A stretch of DNA of 64,000 nucleotides. Origin: Clostridia bacterium. Lineage in GTDB: Bacteria; Bacillota; Clostridia; Oscillospirales; Acutalibacteraceae. How positions within the stretch are numbered: the first letter of the stretch is position 1; each line of letters begins with the position of its first letter. Below are positions 1-7,945 of the stretch, one piece after another. The notes under the pieces were generated by a model, which saw only the letters and a list, made by a program, of their open reading frames with translations, was not told the origin of the DNA and made no database searches. The stretch covers positions 89,207 to 153,206 of the forward strand of contig JAFYKZ010000010.1 of assembly GCA_017537365.1 (NCBI GenBank). The letters run 5' to 3'. Position numbers and translations under genes: made by a program.

Positions 1-121
1 CCATATCGCGCTGAGCTACCGAATTAGTAAGCTCTAAAAGGCGGTCTGCAAGGGTGGATTTACCATGGTCTATATGAGCTACAATACAAAAATTTCTTAT
101 TCTTTCAAGTGGGAAGGACAT
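1..121 (-). CDS. lepA: Elongation factor 4 (LepA), N-terminal fragment
   Basis: Only the first 40 codons lie in the window; the gene runs off the left edge. The protein starts [20 protein letters not shown] and carries the GTPase P-loop AHIDHGKST at residues 15-23, followed by LADRLLE, which is the characteristic N-terminus of LepA, the ribosome back-translocating GTPase. The ATG at 119-121 has a good ribosome site (AAGGAG on the minus strand) at about 129-134. TypA/BipA shares the P-loop but lacks the ERIRNFCI lead-in, so LepA is preferred. Confidence 0.9.
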   Translation of the reverse strand, partial: MSFPLERIRNFCIVAHIDHGKSTLADRLLELTNSVAQRDM

Positions 122-291
122 TTCTTTCTCCTTAAAGCAAAAAATCAATAAAATTACATTTTATTCTAACACAAAACGACCTAAAATGTAAACAATAAAT
201 TTAAAATATTAATTATTTAAGCTTTATTAACAATTTTTTATTATTAAAGTTATATAATATTTAATATATTATTGAACGAAAGGTTTTTAAA

Positions 292-738
292 ATGAATTTT
301 AGATATAAGCTTATGCAATTTATGGCGGGACGATACGGACCTGATAAGTTATCATATTTTTTAGTTATTTGCTCTCTTGGTATTTCTTTTTTTAATATAT
401 TGCTTAGATTTATCGCTATTTATATTTCAAGCCCTGTTCTGCTCATTTTGGGTTATGTTTTTCAGCTTTTAGGTTACGGTATCTTAGGATATGCTTTTTT
501 CAGAATTCTATCAAGAAACATTTATGCCCGACAGAAAGAAAACACTTGGTTTTTAAATAAAACAAGCTTTATTAAAAAACGCAAAGATTTTATAAATCAA
601 AAGAAAGCTGATAAATCTCATGTTTACAGAAAATGTCCAAATTGCAAGGCGGTTTTGCGTCTGCCCCACCGAATAGGCACTCACCGTACAGTGTGTCCGA
701 GATGCAGTAGAGAATTTAAGGTTAAGGTTAAAAAATAA
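292..738 (+). CDS. Zinc-ribbon membrane protein, function unknown
   Basis: A 148-aa protein with two hydrophobic segments (about residues 21-45 and 47-70) followed by a basic linker and a C-terminal zinc ribbon with CPNC at 115-118 and CPRC at 135-138. It reads as a small membrane protein with a cytoplasmic metal-binding tail. The ATG is preceded by GAAAGG. It lies alone between lepA (divergent) and the tRNA promoter. I recognise no named family; the function is unknown. Confidence 0.75.
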   Translation: MNFRYKLMQFMAGRYGPDKLSYFLVICSLGISFFNILLRFIAIYISSPVLLILGYVFQLLGYGILGYAFFRILSRNIYARQKENTWFLNKTSFIKKRKDFINQKKADKSHVYRKCPNCKAVLRLPHRIGTHRTVCPRCSREFKVKVKK

Positions 739-776
739 ACCTTTTACTCTAAATTTCAAAAAATTTAAAAAAAATG

Positions 777-805
777 TTGACAAATGCTTGTCTCTTGGAT
801 ATAAT
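777..805 (+). promoter_or_regulatory. Promoter of the tRNA-Met/tRNA-Glu pair
   Basis: Perfect -35 TTGACA (777-782) and -10 TATAAT (800-805) separated by 17 bases, 30 bases upstream of tRNA-Met. Confidence 0.85.
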
Positions 806-835
806 ATACAAGTCGCGCAATAAAAAGCGATATTT

Positions 836-912
836 GGCTGTATAGCTCAGTTGGCTAGAGCATGCGGTTCATACCCGCAGTGTCGCCGGTTCGAATCCAG
901 CTACAGCCACCA
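836..912 (+). tRNA. tRNA-Met (anticodon CAT, elongator type)
   Basis: The acceptor GGCTGTA pairs with TACAGCC, followed by discriminator A and encoded CCA (910-912). The anticodon arm TGCGG/CCGCA encloses TTCATAC, giving anticodon CAT. A paired G1-C72 and the absence of three GC pairs in the anticodon stem argue against an initiator. A tRNA-Ile2 with modified CAT cannot be fully excluded, but the loop context matches elongator Met. Confidence 0.9.
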
Positions 913-916
913 TAAT

Positions 917-992
917 GGCCCGGTGGTCAAGAGGCCTAAGACACCGCCCTTTCACGGCGGTAACACGGGTTCGAATCCCGTCCGGGTCACCA
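917..992 (+). tRNA. tRNA-Glu (anticodon TTC)
   Basis: The acceptor GGCCCGG pairs with CCGGGTC (one G-U), with discriminator A and encoded CCA at 990-992. The anticodon loop CTTTCAC gives TTC. Four bases separate it from tRNA-Met, so the two share the upstream promoter and the terminator that follows. Confidence 0.93.
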
Positions 993-1027
993 AAAATCCC
1001 GTTCTCGCAAGAGGACGGGATTTTTAC
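993..1027 (+). terminator. Intrinsic terminator after tRNA-Glu
   Basis: AAAAATCCCGT pairs with ACGGGATTTTT around a short GC-containing loop, starting at the CCA end of tRNA-Glu and ending in a T-run. Confidence 0.85.
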
Positions 1028-1030
1028 TTT

Positions 1031-1065
1031 TTCACTCTTCACTTTTCACTCTTCTCTTTTCTCTT
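1031..1065 (+). repeat. Heptamer tandem repeat after tRNA-Glu terminator
   Basis: Five in-phase heptamers of the TTCACTN type (TTCACTC, TTCACTT, TTCACTC, TTCTCTT, TTCTCTT) follow immediately on the tRNA terminator. The same repeat in the same position follows tRNA-Gly (34512-34553) and tRNA-Gln (56576-56617, minus). Confidence 0.7.
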
Positions 1066-1094
1066 GAATACAAAACTCAATTATCTCCTCCCAC

Positions 1095-1128
1095 AGCCAT
1101 TCCAGATCTATTCTGTTATGGCTTTTTT
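1095..1128 (+). terminator. Candidate intrinsic terminator
   Basis: AGCCAT (1095-1100) pairs with ATGGCT (1118-1123), with an inner CAGA/TCTG, followed by six T. It would isolate the tRNA unit from the leader that begins about 40 bases later. Confidence 0.5.
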
Positions 1129-1132
1129 GATA

Positions 1133-1161
1133 TTGCAATTTACAAAAACTTATGATAGAAT
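1133..1161 (+). promoter_or_regulatory. Candidate promoter of the dockerin-protein gene
   Basis: TTGCAA (1133-1138) and TAGAAT (1156-1161) with a 17-base spacer place the transcript start near 1168, exactly where the long inverted repeat of the leader begins. Both boxes depart from consensus. Confidence 0.45.
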
Positions 1162-1167
1162 AGTATT

Positions 1168-1392
1168 GCCAAACCAATTAAATATAAGTATAGGGGCAAT
1201 TTATCTTTTTATAAGGGTAATTTTGCTTTTTTTGAACATACTTTCTTTGTGGATTTGATAAAAATGCAAATTCCATCAATAAGAGAGTATGTTATTGCCC
1301 TTTATATTGAATTGGTTTGGCGACTATCGGAGTTTGCGTTTTTTGTGCGGTCACTTCGGTAGCCGCACTTTTTATTTTTTGGAGGAATTTTT
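1168..1392 (+). promoter_or_regulatory. Structured 5' leader RNA with terminator and antiterminator (candidate novel riboregulator)
   Basis: About 225 bases between the candidate start site and the dockerin gene. A closing helix pairs 1168-1200 with 1293-1321 (CCAAACCAATT and its complement at the core); a second inverted repeat near 1236-1248 and 1281-1293 (AACATACT / AGTATGTT) lies inside it. A strong terminator follows at 1345-1380: stem GTGCGG..CCGCAC with a TTCG tetraloop, then a T-run. CTATCGGAGT (1324-1333) can pair continuously over ten bases, with two G-U pairs, with 1353-1362, which would break the terminator. This is the architecture of a riboswitch or attenuator; I do not recognise a known class. 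A MITE-like inverted repeat is the alternative reading. Confidence 0.5.
1345..1380 (+). terminator. UUCG-capped terminator/attenuator in the leader
   Basis: GTGCGGTCAC, TTCG, GTAGCCGCAC (1345-1368) followed by TTTTTATTTTTT, ending directly at the GGAGG ribosome site of the next gene. Its place between promoter and start codon indicates attenuation rather than the end of an upstream gene. Confidence 0.75.
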
Positions 1393-2838
1393 ATGAAAAA
1401 TTTAAAATCAGTCATTTCTTTTTTGTTAATAGTTTTAGTTTTACTTAATTTTATTATTTTTCCACATAGTGAAATTAAAACAAATGCTGCCGCCATCAAT
1501 TTAACAACATTTAATCAAAAATTAACAAATTTCAAAACACTATACCCTAACAACTCTATATTTGATGATGAGGGCGGTAAATATGGAGGTTATGAATGCT
1601 TTGGTTTTGCAAACTGTATAGCAAAGTATATGTTTGGTTCTTATCCTACTTCCTCAGGTTCTGCCATAAGCAATGTTGACAGTAATTGGAAAATTACATA
1701 CGGTAAAACAGCTGTCGATGAATTAACCATAGGCGATGTTGTGCGATTTGCTTACGGAAGTTATGACCACTCAATATTTATAACCTCAATTAATGGTAGC
1801 AATATTTATTATTGTCAAGCAAATGTCCCTGCCAACACTAACAAAATAACATATTCGAATTCAATCACCTCAACTAAACTCAAAGAATATTTATCCAAAA
1901 AACTTAACGGCAATAATGAAAAATATGGTTGGGTAGCGCACTATAAAACTTCAATATTAGGCACCAATACTTCTAATACCCTCACAGTAAAATGGCACGC
2001 TAACGGAGGTACTATCGATTCACAAATAACTTCTTTGGAATATAATGTTACCGAAAGTGCCGGTTTAAACATGAGAAGTAATGCCGGAACAAATTATTCT
2101 GTAATAACAACAATACCTGCAAATTCAACTTTCACCGTTAAATACGGCGAAACCAAAACTGCAAATGGTTACACATGGGGGAAAACTACCTACGCAGGTA
2201 AAACAGGTTGGGTTGTTGTATCCGATTTTGTAAAGAGAACTGCAATAAATAGAAATACAGATTATTATTTATATTCTTCTTTGGTTTACAGAACTTCAAC
2301 TTCTTCGGTATTAGCATATGAAATGTCTTATGGACAGAATTTAAAAAGCGGATTATATAATGCTGAATCATTTGGTTTAAAACGAGATGGATATAGCTTT
2401 GTTGGCTGGTGTACCAAAGCGGACGGTAGCGCAACTGTTTTCGACCAAGATGATACTACCGTGAAACCCGAAACAATATACCCAAACTTAAAAAACCAAA
2501 GTGCTACCATAACTCTCTACGCAATATGGAAATGTGAACACAGTTATTCTAATAATTGCGATACCGAATGTAATGTTTGTGGTGAAGTTCGTAATATAGA
2601 ACACGCTTTTGGAGGCGACCATATATGTGATATTTGCAGGTTTAAAAAATGTCCGTCAGGCGATACTAACGGCGACGGCGAAGTAGATGTAATGGATTTT
2701 ATAAGGCTAAAAAAGATTTTAATAGGAAGTGCTGAAAGCGACGGTTCTTCCCCTGACTTTGACGAAAATGGAGTATCCAACGCCGAGGACCTAATAATTT
2801 TAAAAAAATTCTTATTAGGTGTTATAAAAAGTATATAA
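1393..2838 (+). CDS. Secreted CHAP/peptidase-like protein with SH3b, InlB-type repeat and dockerin
   Basis: A 481-aa exported protein. A signal peptide (1-33) ends in NAAA. Residues 60-190 form a cysteine-hydrolase-like domain (Cys69 or Cys75 in YECFGFANC and His126 in YDHSIFI as candidate catalytic residues), resembling CHAP/NlpC amidases. An InlB-B/Listeria-Bacteroides-type repeat appears to begin at VKWHANGGTID (199-209), is interrupted by a bacterial SH3 domain (about 219-281), and resumes at GYSFVGWC to YAIWK (333-380). A Cys-rich stretch (381-420) precedes a two-repeat type I dockerin (423-478: DTNGDGEVDVMDF and DFDENGVSNAEDL). It probably cuts peptidoglycan or peptides at the cell surface while held by a cohesin. 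The start has a GGAGG site. The hydrolase assignment is inference; the dockerin and SH3b are clear. Confidence 0.8.
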   Translation: MKNLKSVISFLLIVLVLLNFIIFPHSEIKTNAAAINLTTFNQKLTNFKTLYPNNSIFDDEGGKYGGYECFGFANCIAKYMFGSYPTSSGSAISNVDSNWKITYGKTAVDELTIGDVVRFAYGSYDHSIFITSINGSNIYYCQANVPANTNKITYSNSITSTKLKEYLSKKLNGNNEKYGWVAHYKTSILGTNTSNTLTVKWHANGGTIDSQITSLEYNVTESAGLNMRSNAGTNYSVITTIPANSTFTVKYGETKTANGYTWGKTTYAGKTGWVVVSDFVKRTAINRNTDYYLYSSLVYRTSTSSVLAYEMSYGQNLKSGLYNAESFGLKRDGYSFVGWCTKADGSATVFDQDDTTVKPETIYPNLKNQSATITLYAIWKCEHSYSNNCDTECNVCGEVRNIEHAFGGDHICDICRFKKCPSGDTNGDGEVDVMDFIRLKKILIGSAESDGSSPDFDENGVSNAEDLIILKKFLLGVIKSI

Positions 2839-2855
2839 TTAGAAAACACTCATTT

Positions 2856-2890
2856 AAAAGCAGATGCTAAAAAACGCATCTGCTTTTTTT
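2856..2890 (+). terminator. Intrinsic terminator of the dockerin gene
   Basis: AAAAGCAGATGC pairs with GCATCTGCTTTT across a short A-rich loop, followed by a T-run. Confidence 0.85.
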
Positions 2891-2948
2891 ATGCAAACCA
2901 TCTGTTTTAAACCTGCAAACTTATATTGCCAATTATATCAATTCCCAC

Positions 2949-2982
2949 TTGCTATAATGGTTTATTTATGTTATACTATAAT
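2949..2982 (+). promoter_or_regulatory. Promoter of the surface-polymer cluster
   Basis: TTGCTA (2949-2954) and TATACT (2972-2977) are 17 bases apart; an overlapping TATAAT lies at 2977-2982. They stand 40-70 bases before the first gene of the cluster. Confidence 0.5.
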
Positions 2983-3021
2983 AGATTATAAAATAAACTG
3001 TATTTCTAAATAAAGGACGGT

Positions 3022-3822
3022 TTGAGAAAAGTGTTTAACAATATAAAATATGTTTGCAAAAAATACAACTTTTTGCTTCGCCAACTTGTTGCAAGAGATT
3101 TCAAGGTTAAATATAAACGCAGTGTTTTGGGTGTTTTATGGAGTCTTTTATATCCTCTGCTGACCATGGCGGTTATGGCAATAGTTTTTTCACAGTTTTT
3201 TAGATTTAAAGTACCAGATGTTGATTACCTCTCTTATCTCATGAGCGGTCTTGTTATTTTTAACTATTTCAGTGAAGCCTCTAACCTTGCTATGAGTAGT
3301 GTTGTTGCAAATTTCAGCCTCATTAACAAAGTTTATATGCCTAAATATATATTCCCTCTTTCAAAATGCGTATTTGTTGGCATTAACTTTTTACTTTCGC
3401 AAATTCCTCTTTATGCAATTCTCTTCATAAGCGGACCTGGTGTTAATATTTACCATCTTTTATTACCTTATATGTATCTCTGCTTATTCCTTTTCACATT
3501 AGGTTTCGGTCTCATACTTTCCACTGTTTCGGTATTTTTACGAGATATGTTCTATATTTACGGAGTTGTTTTAAATCTTTGGACCTATTTAACACCTATT
3601 ATGTGGGATATAAATATGGTTTCAGACCGTCCTCTTATAACCTTAGCATTAAAGCTAAATCCGTTATATTGGTTCACTTATTTTTCAAGAAAAATTATAC
3701 TCTATAATGCCGTTCCTGAAATCAACAGTTGGATATACTGTATGGTTTTCGGTTTGGGATTCTTGTTAATAGGTATTTTGGTATTCAAGAAAAATCAAGA
3801 CAAATTTATATACTATGTATAA
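3022..3822 (+). CDS. ABC-2 polysaccharide/teichoic acid exporter, permease (TagG/Wzm family)
   Basis: A 266-aa membrane protein with six or so hydrophobic segments. The N-terminal QLVARDFKVKYKRSVLGVLWSLLYPLL is typical of TagG/Wzm permeases that move undecaprenyl-linked polymers to the outer face of the membrane. The start is TTG at 3022 with AGGACGG just upstream; GTG at 3031 is an alternative. It is followed after 12 bases by its ATPase, so the two make one exporter. The direct substrate is inferred from the TagF-, TagD- and TagA-type genes downstream. Confidence 0.9.
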   Translation: MRKVFNNIKYVCKKYNFLLRQLVARDFKVKYKRSVLGVLWSLLYPLLTMAVMAIVFSQFFRFKVPDVDYLSYLMSGLVIFNYFSEASNLAMSSVVANFSLINKVYMPKYIFPLSKCVFVGINFLLSQIPLYAILFISGPGVNIYHLLLPYMYLCLFLFTLGFGLILSTVSVFLRDMFYIYGVVLNLWTYLTPIMWDINMVSDRPLITLALKLNPLYWFTYFSRKIILYNAVPEINSWIYCMVFGLGFLLIGILVFKKNQDKFIYYV

Positions 3823-3834
3823 CGGAGGCAAAAT

Positions 3835-4587
3835 ATGGAAGCTAATAATTATATGATTGAAGTTAATAACGTTTCTATGCGTTTTAACTTAGGTATAGAA
3901 AAAGGGTTTTCCTTAAAGCAGGGGTTTGTTGATTTTTTCAGCGGTAAGAAAAAACCTCCCAAAAAAGATTTTTGGGCTTTAACTGATGTTGATTTCAAGG
4001 TTAAAAAGGGTGAAGTTATAGGCTTTATAGGTTCTAACGGTGCCGGAAAATCAACCCTATTAAAAGTTGTTGCCGGTGTTATGAAACCAACCAAAGGAAA
4101 TGTTAAAGCTTATGGTAATATATGCCCTATGATAGAGCTTGGCGCAGGCTTTGACCCTCAACTTACAGCTAGAGAAAATATTTATCTCAACGGTTCTATA
4201 ATGGGATATTCAAAAGAATTAATAGATTCTAAATTTCAAGAAATAGTTGATTTTTCAGAGCTTCATGATTTTCTCGATGTGCCCGTTCAAAATTTTTCTT
4301 CCGGTATGGTGGCAAGACTTGCTTTCAGCGTTGCTACAATAGTTGACCCGGAAATACTTATTGTTGACGAAATATTATCAGTTGGCGATATTGCATTCCA
4401 AGCAAAAAGTGAACAAAAAATGCTTTCTATGATAGGCGGAGGTACTACTGTTTTATTCGTATCTCACTCAATAGAGCAAATAAAAAAAATGTGCGATACG
4501 GTTGTTTGGATTGAACATGGTGTTGTTCAAAAAATAGGCGGCAAAGAAATTTGCGATGAATATAAAGATTTTATATTTAATAAATGA
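3835..4587 (+). CDS. ABC exporter ATP-binding protein (TagH/Wzt family)
   Basis: A 250-aa ATPase with Walker A GSNGAGKST, signature NFSSGMVARLAF, Walker B ILIVDEIL and switch FVSHS. It has the long N-terminal insert before Walker A usual in TagH/Wzt proteins and lacks the C-terminal substrate-binding extension found in some Wzt proteins, so export probably does not depend on recognition of a capped chain end. A GGAGG site precedes the ATG. It partners the upstream permease and is nine bases from the following glycosyltransferase gene. Confidence 0.9.
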   Translation: MEANNYMIEVNNVSMRFNLGIEKGFSLKQGFVDFFSGKKKPPKKDFWALTDVDFKVKKGEVIGFIGSNGAGKSTLLKVVAGVMKPTKGNVKAYGNICPMIELGAGFDPQLTARENIYLNGSIMGYSKELIDSKFQEIVDFSELHDFLDVPVQNFSSGMVARLAFSVATIVDPEILIVDEILSVGDIAFQAKSEQKMLSMIGGGTTVLFVSHSIEQIKKMCDTVVWIEHGVVQKIGGKEICDEYKDFIFNK

Positions 4588-4596
4588 GGTAAAAAA

Positions 4597-6570
4597 ATGG
4601 TTAACAAAATTTTAAATCACTTTAAAAATCATGGTTTATTTTCAACTATAGCTTGGCTATATAACTGCATACTATTTAAATTCAGAATGCGTAATGTTAA
4701 AAGTGTTGATTTCGAAGAAATAGAGATTGATAAATCCGAAAAGAAATTTTTAACTCCTAAATCAAAGCCGAATATCTTCATTGTTGCCAGTATTCCTTAT
4801 TACGATATCGGCGGTGGACAGAGATGTTCTCAATTAGCAAAAACCTTCAATATAATGGGATATAATGTTATCTATTTATATGCATTTAAATCCTCTGAAA
4901 GTGTTCGCTTTGATTTATCTATGCCAATGGCAAAACACATTTTTATAGACGAAAACACCTGCAAAAAGATAAAATCCGATGTAACCAAAAACGATTTATT
5001 TATCTTTGAGTCTCCATCACCTAAATTTAAAGATATTTTAGATTTAGCAATTGAAAGAGAATGCAAAATTTGCTACGAAAATATTGATAACTGGGAAACA
5101 TCGTTAGGCAGTACCGTTTATAATGAAGATATGTTAAAACGCTTATTGCTTCATTCAGATGTATTAGTAGGAACTGCTAAGCCGTTAGTTAAACAATTAG
5201 AGGATTATCTTGTTAAATATAATATTCCATCAAAACCGGTTCTTTATCTTGCAAATGCTGTTGATGATGAACTTTTCTGCGGTAATAAAGAATTAGTTAA
5301 ACCCGATGATTTAAAAACCGATAAGGTTACCTTATTGTACTATGGTTCTCTATGGGGCGAATGGTTTGATTGGGATTTGCTCATCAACTTAGCAAAAAAA
5401 CACCCACATTATTGCTTTAATATAATAGGCGACTATTCAAACATAAAAAGCATTACTGATGCAGCTCCAAATAATATTCATTTTTTAGGATTAAAGAAAC
5501 AATGCGACCTTCCTGCTTATCTTAAATATGTTGATTACTCATTGATACCATTTAAACCGGGTGAAATTTCAGATTATGTTTCTCCTTTAAAAATATTTGA
5601 ATATATTTCAATGTATACAAAGGTTCTTTGTACTGAATTGCCCGATGTTAAAGGATATCCAAATGTATATTGCGGAAACACTGTAGAAGCTTGGGAATCT
5701 ATAATAGAATCAAATCCAAAATTAGATAAAACTGCTGCCGATGAATTTATCTTAAATAATACTTGGCGAGCACGAATCACCGAGATACTTAATATTGTTC
5801 ATCCTGAAAATAACACATCTATTCTTAAAGATAAACTCTCGGTTATTATCCTAAACTATAATAACAAAAATGTTATTTTCAAATGCGTAAATACTCTTTT
5901 GAAATATAATGAAATCTATAAATATAAAATTATAGTTGTTGATAACGGAAGTGTTGACGGCTCTTATGAAGAACTTCAAAACCGCTATCAAAACAATGAA
6001 ATAATACTTCTTCAAAACGAGAAAAACGGTTGTTCCAGTGGTAGAAATCTTGGTGTTGCTAATTCTGATAGTGAATATATAATGTTCTTAGACTCAGACC
6101 AATGGGTAACAAATAAATATTGGTTGCAACCCTATGAGAATATTATTCAAACCCATTCCGATTTTGGACTTATCGGTTGGGCAGCAGGTTTCTATAACAA
6201 TAAAAATCGTGCTTATCATGTTGTTGACAGTTTCCCATATAGATATATGCCTTGCAATATGCTTTGCAGATATGATATAGGTTATTTAGGAAGCGGCGGT
6301 ATGATTACTAAAAGAGAAACCTTTGATAATATTGAAGGTTTTGATGTGTTCTATGATCCCACCTGCTATGAAGATACTGACTTTTCTATGAAAGTTAGAA
6401 ATCTTGGCAAAGAAATTTATTATTGTCCTTATCTGGGTGTAATCCATTTACCTCATCAAACCACAAAGAGTGGCAGCAAGGAACACCAGGAATTGACCGC
6501 TAAAAAGCAGGAATACTTTACTAGAAAATGGTTGAAAACCAATCCTTCTCTTTTCAAATACAAAAAATAA
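4597..6570 (+). CDS. Two-domain glycosyltransferase (GT4-like N half, GT2 C half)
   Basis: A 657-aa fusion. Residues about 60-400 form a GT-B fold glycosyltransferase (YYDIGGGQRCSQLAKTF near the start, and LLYYGSLWGEWFDW with SPLKIFEYISM in the donor-binding half). Residues about 412-657 form a GT-A family 2 transferase (SVIILNYNNKN, IIVVDNGSVDGS, NLGVANSDSEYIMFLDSD). The two halves probably add consecutive sugars to the exported polymer. A GAGG site precedes the ATG. The same reading frame continues open for 21 codons after the TAA (6571-6636), which may be a remnant. Confidence 0.85.
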   Translation: MVNKILNHFKNHGLFSTIAWLYNCILFKFRMRNVKSVDFEEIEIDKSEKKFLTPKSKPNIFIVASIPYYDIGGGQRCSQLAKTFNIMGYNVIYLYAFKSSESVRFDLSMPMAKHIFIDENTCKKIKSDVTKNDLFIFESPSPKFKDILDLAIERECKICYENIDNWETSLGSTVYNEDMLKRLLLHSDVLVGTAKPLVKQLEDYLVKYNIPSKPVLYLANAVDDELFCGNKELVKPDDLKTDKVTLLYYGSLWGEWFDWDLLINLAKKHPHYCFNIIGDYSNIKSITDAAPNNIHFLGLKKQCDLPAYLKYVDYSLIPFKPGEISDYVSPLKIFEYISMYTKVLCTELPDVKGYPNVYCGNTVEAWESIIESNPKLDKTAADEFILNNTWRARITEILNIVHPENNTSILKDKLSVIILNYNNKNVIFKCVNTLLKYNEIYKYKIIVVDNGSVDGSYEELQNRYQNNEIILLQNEKNGCSSGRNLGVANSDSEYIMFLDSDQWVTNKYWLQPYENIIQTHSDFGLIGWAAGFYNNKNRAYHVVDSFPYRYMPCNMLCRYDIGYLGSGGMITKRETFDNIEGFDVFYDPTCYEDTDFSMKVRNLGKEIYYCPYLGVIHLPHQTTKSGSKEHQELTAKKQEYFTRKWLKTNPSLFKYKK

Positions 6571-6675
6571 GGTGTTGTTATAGGCACTGAGAGTAAGCAG
6601 ATTGTTAACGCTTTTATTAAAGATTTCAACAAATGATTTTTTCGGTTTAAGATAAAATAAAATCCGGGTGTTAAA

Positions 6676-7944
6676 ATGAAAGATATTGCAGTTGTAATTT
6701 TAAACCATATCCAATACGATAATATTGTTTCAGGTCTTGAAGAACTTAAAAAATGCGGTTATTCAATTGATATATATTGTTCTCATTGGGATGATGATTC
6801 TTCGGGTATGAACAGTATGTTTAACGATATGACTGATTACTGTAAAAAAAATAATTTTAATGTTTATCGCAAACCTGATGCCAATAAAAATTATAAGGTT
6901 CTACTCGAACCATATCCATGTCTTGATATTTCGGCAAAATATAAAATCAAATACAGATACAGCAATGTTTCTGCCAAGCCTAATATCGTTTACAAGCCTG
7001 AGAACTATATAATGTATGATGCTATTCTTTGCTCAGGAGATTATGATTCTAATTATTTATCCGTTTTTTCAAAAACCTACAAAACAGCTAATTTAAAATA
7101 TGAGAATTTTAAAAAGTCCGAGGTTAGAAAATCAGATAAAAAGCAATTGCTTTATCTCCCAACTTACGGTAGCGAATCTTCAATCGAACAGATTTTTGAT
7201 GTTTTAGACGAACTTAAAAATCATTATTATATAGTTGCAAAAATACATCATGGCACTAACTATTTAGTTAATGAACATAACAGAATTGATTTGCTGAAAG
7301 ATAAAGTGGATGAGCTTTATGACTCCCATACGCCTCTAACAACTCTTCTTGAAACAACTGATGTTATTTTGACCGACAATTCAGGTTCTATATTTGAAGG
7401 GATTTTTACAGAAATTCCCGTTGCAGTTTTTTGCGATGATATAAATAAGAATAAAACCGGTGATTTCAATACAACACAGTATGAGTTATATAAGGACGGC
7501 ATTTTACCTTTTACAAATAATCCAAACGAAATAGTTAATATTTTAGAAGAAGCTCAATCAGAAAGTGTTATTGAAAAACAACGCGAATGGAATCAAACAA
7601 ATTTTTATCATCCTGAAAATTTCACAGCTGATTTTGTAAATGTGATAAAGATGTATCTTAATGAGGATTTTGATAAAAGATATTTTCAGATGCACCGTGT
7701 ATTAAAAGACTCTTTTTATAATTATCTTCACAAATATCAAGAAGAACTTCCTAGTTTGAGAGCCCAAGTTGCCGAGCTGCAAAACGCTCTTGCTGTTCAA
7801 AAAAGCATTAACAGTAATTTAGAAAGTAATATTGCTGACCTTAATTCACAAGTGGATAATTTATCCCGTCAAGTAGATTATTACAATACCGGTACATTGT
7901 ATAAATTCGCGAAGAAAATATACAAATTAAAAAATGGAGATTAA
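6676..7944 (+). CDS. CDP-glycerol glycerophosphotransferase-like protein (TagB/TagF family) with coiled-coil tail
   Basis: A 422-aa protein. The middle and C-terminal half holds the TagF-type transferase region: LLYLPTYG, KIHHGTNYL and VILTDNSGSIFEGIFTEIPVAVF, which corresponds to the conserved D-S-x-x-F-E/D block of this family. It should transfer glycerol phosphate from CDP-glycerol to a membrane-linked acceptor. Residues about 355-405 form a heptad coiled coil (LPSLRAQVAELQNALAVQKS), followed by a basic tail, which may hold it to partner enzymes. The next gene makes CDP-glycerol, which supports the assignment. The exact acceptor is unknown. Confidence 0.82.
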   Translation: MKDIAVVILNHIQYDNIVSGLEELKKCGYSIDIYCSHWDDDSSGMNSMFNDMTDYCKKNNFNVYRKPDANKNYKVLLEPYPCLDISAKYKIKYRYSNVSAKPNIVYKPENYIMYDAILCSGDYDSNYLSVFSKTYKTANLKYENFKKSEVRKSDKKQLLYLPTYGSESSIEQIFDVLDELKNHYYIVAKIHHGTNYLVNEHNRIDLLKDKVDELYDSHTPLTTLLETTDVILTDNSGSIFEGIFTEIPVAVFCDDINKNKTGDFNTTQYELYKDGILPFTNNPNEIVNILEEAQSESVIEKQREWNQTNFYHPENFTADFVNVIKMYLNEDFDKRYFQMHRVLKDSFYNYLHKYQEELPSLRAQVAELQNALAVQKSINSNLESNIADLNSQVDNLSRQVDYYNTGTLYKFAKKIYKLKNGD

Positions 7945-7945
7945 A

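Noticed and set aside
1031..1065. Possible CRISPR-like repeats
   Set aside because: The units are seven bases with no spacers; no cas genes in the window.
851..1258. 135-aa plus-strand open frame
   Set aside because: It runs through both tRNA genes, their terminator and the heptamer repeat; no ribosome site and no family likeness.
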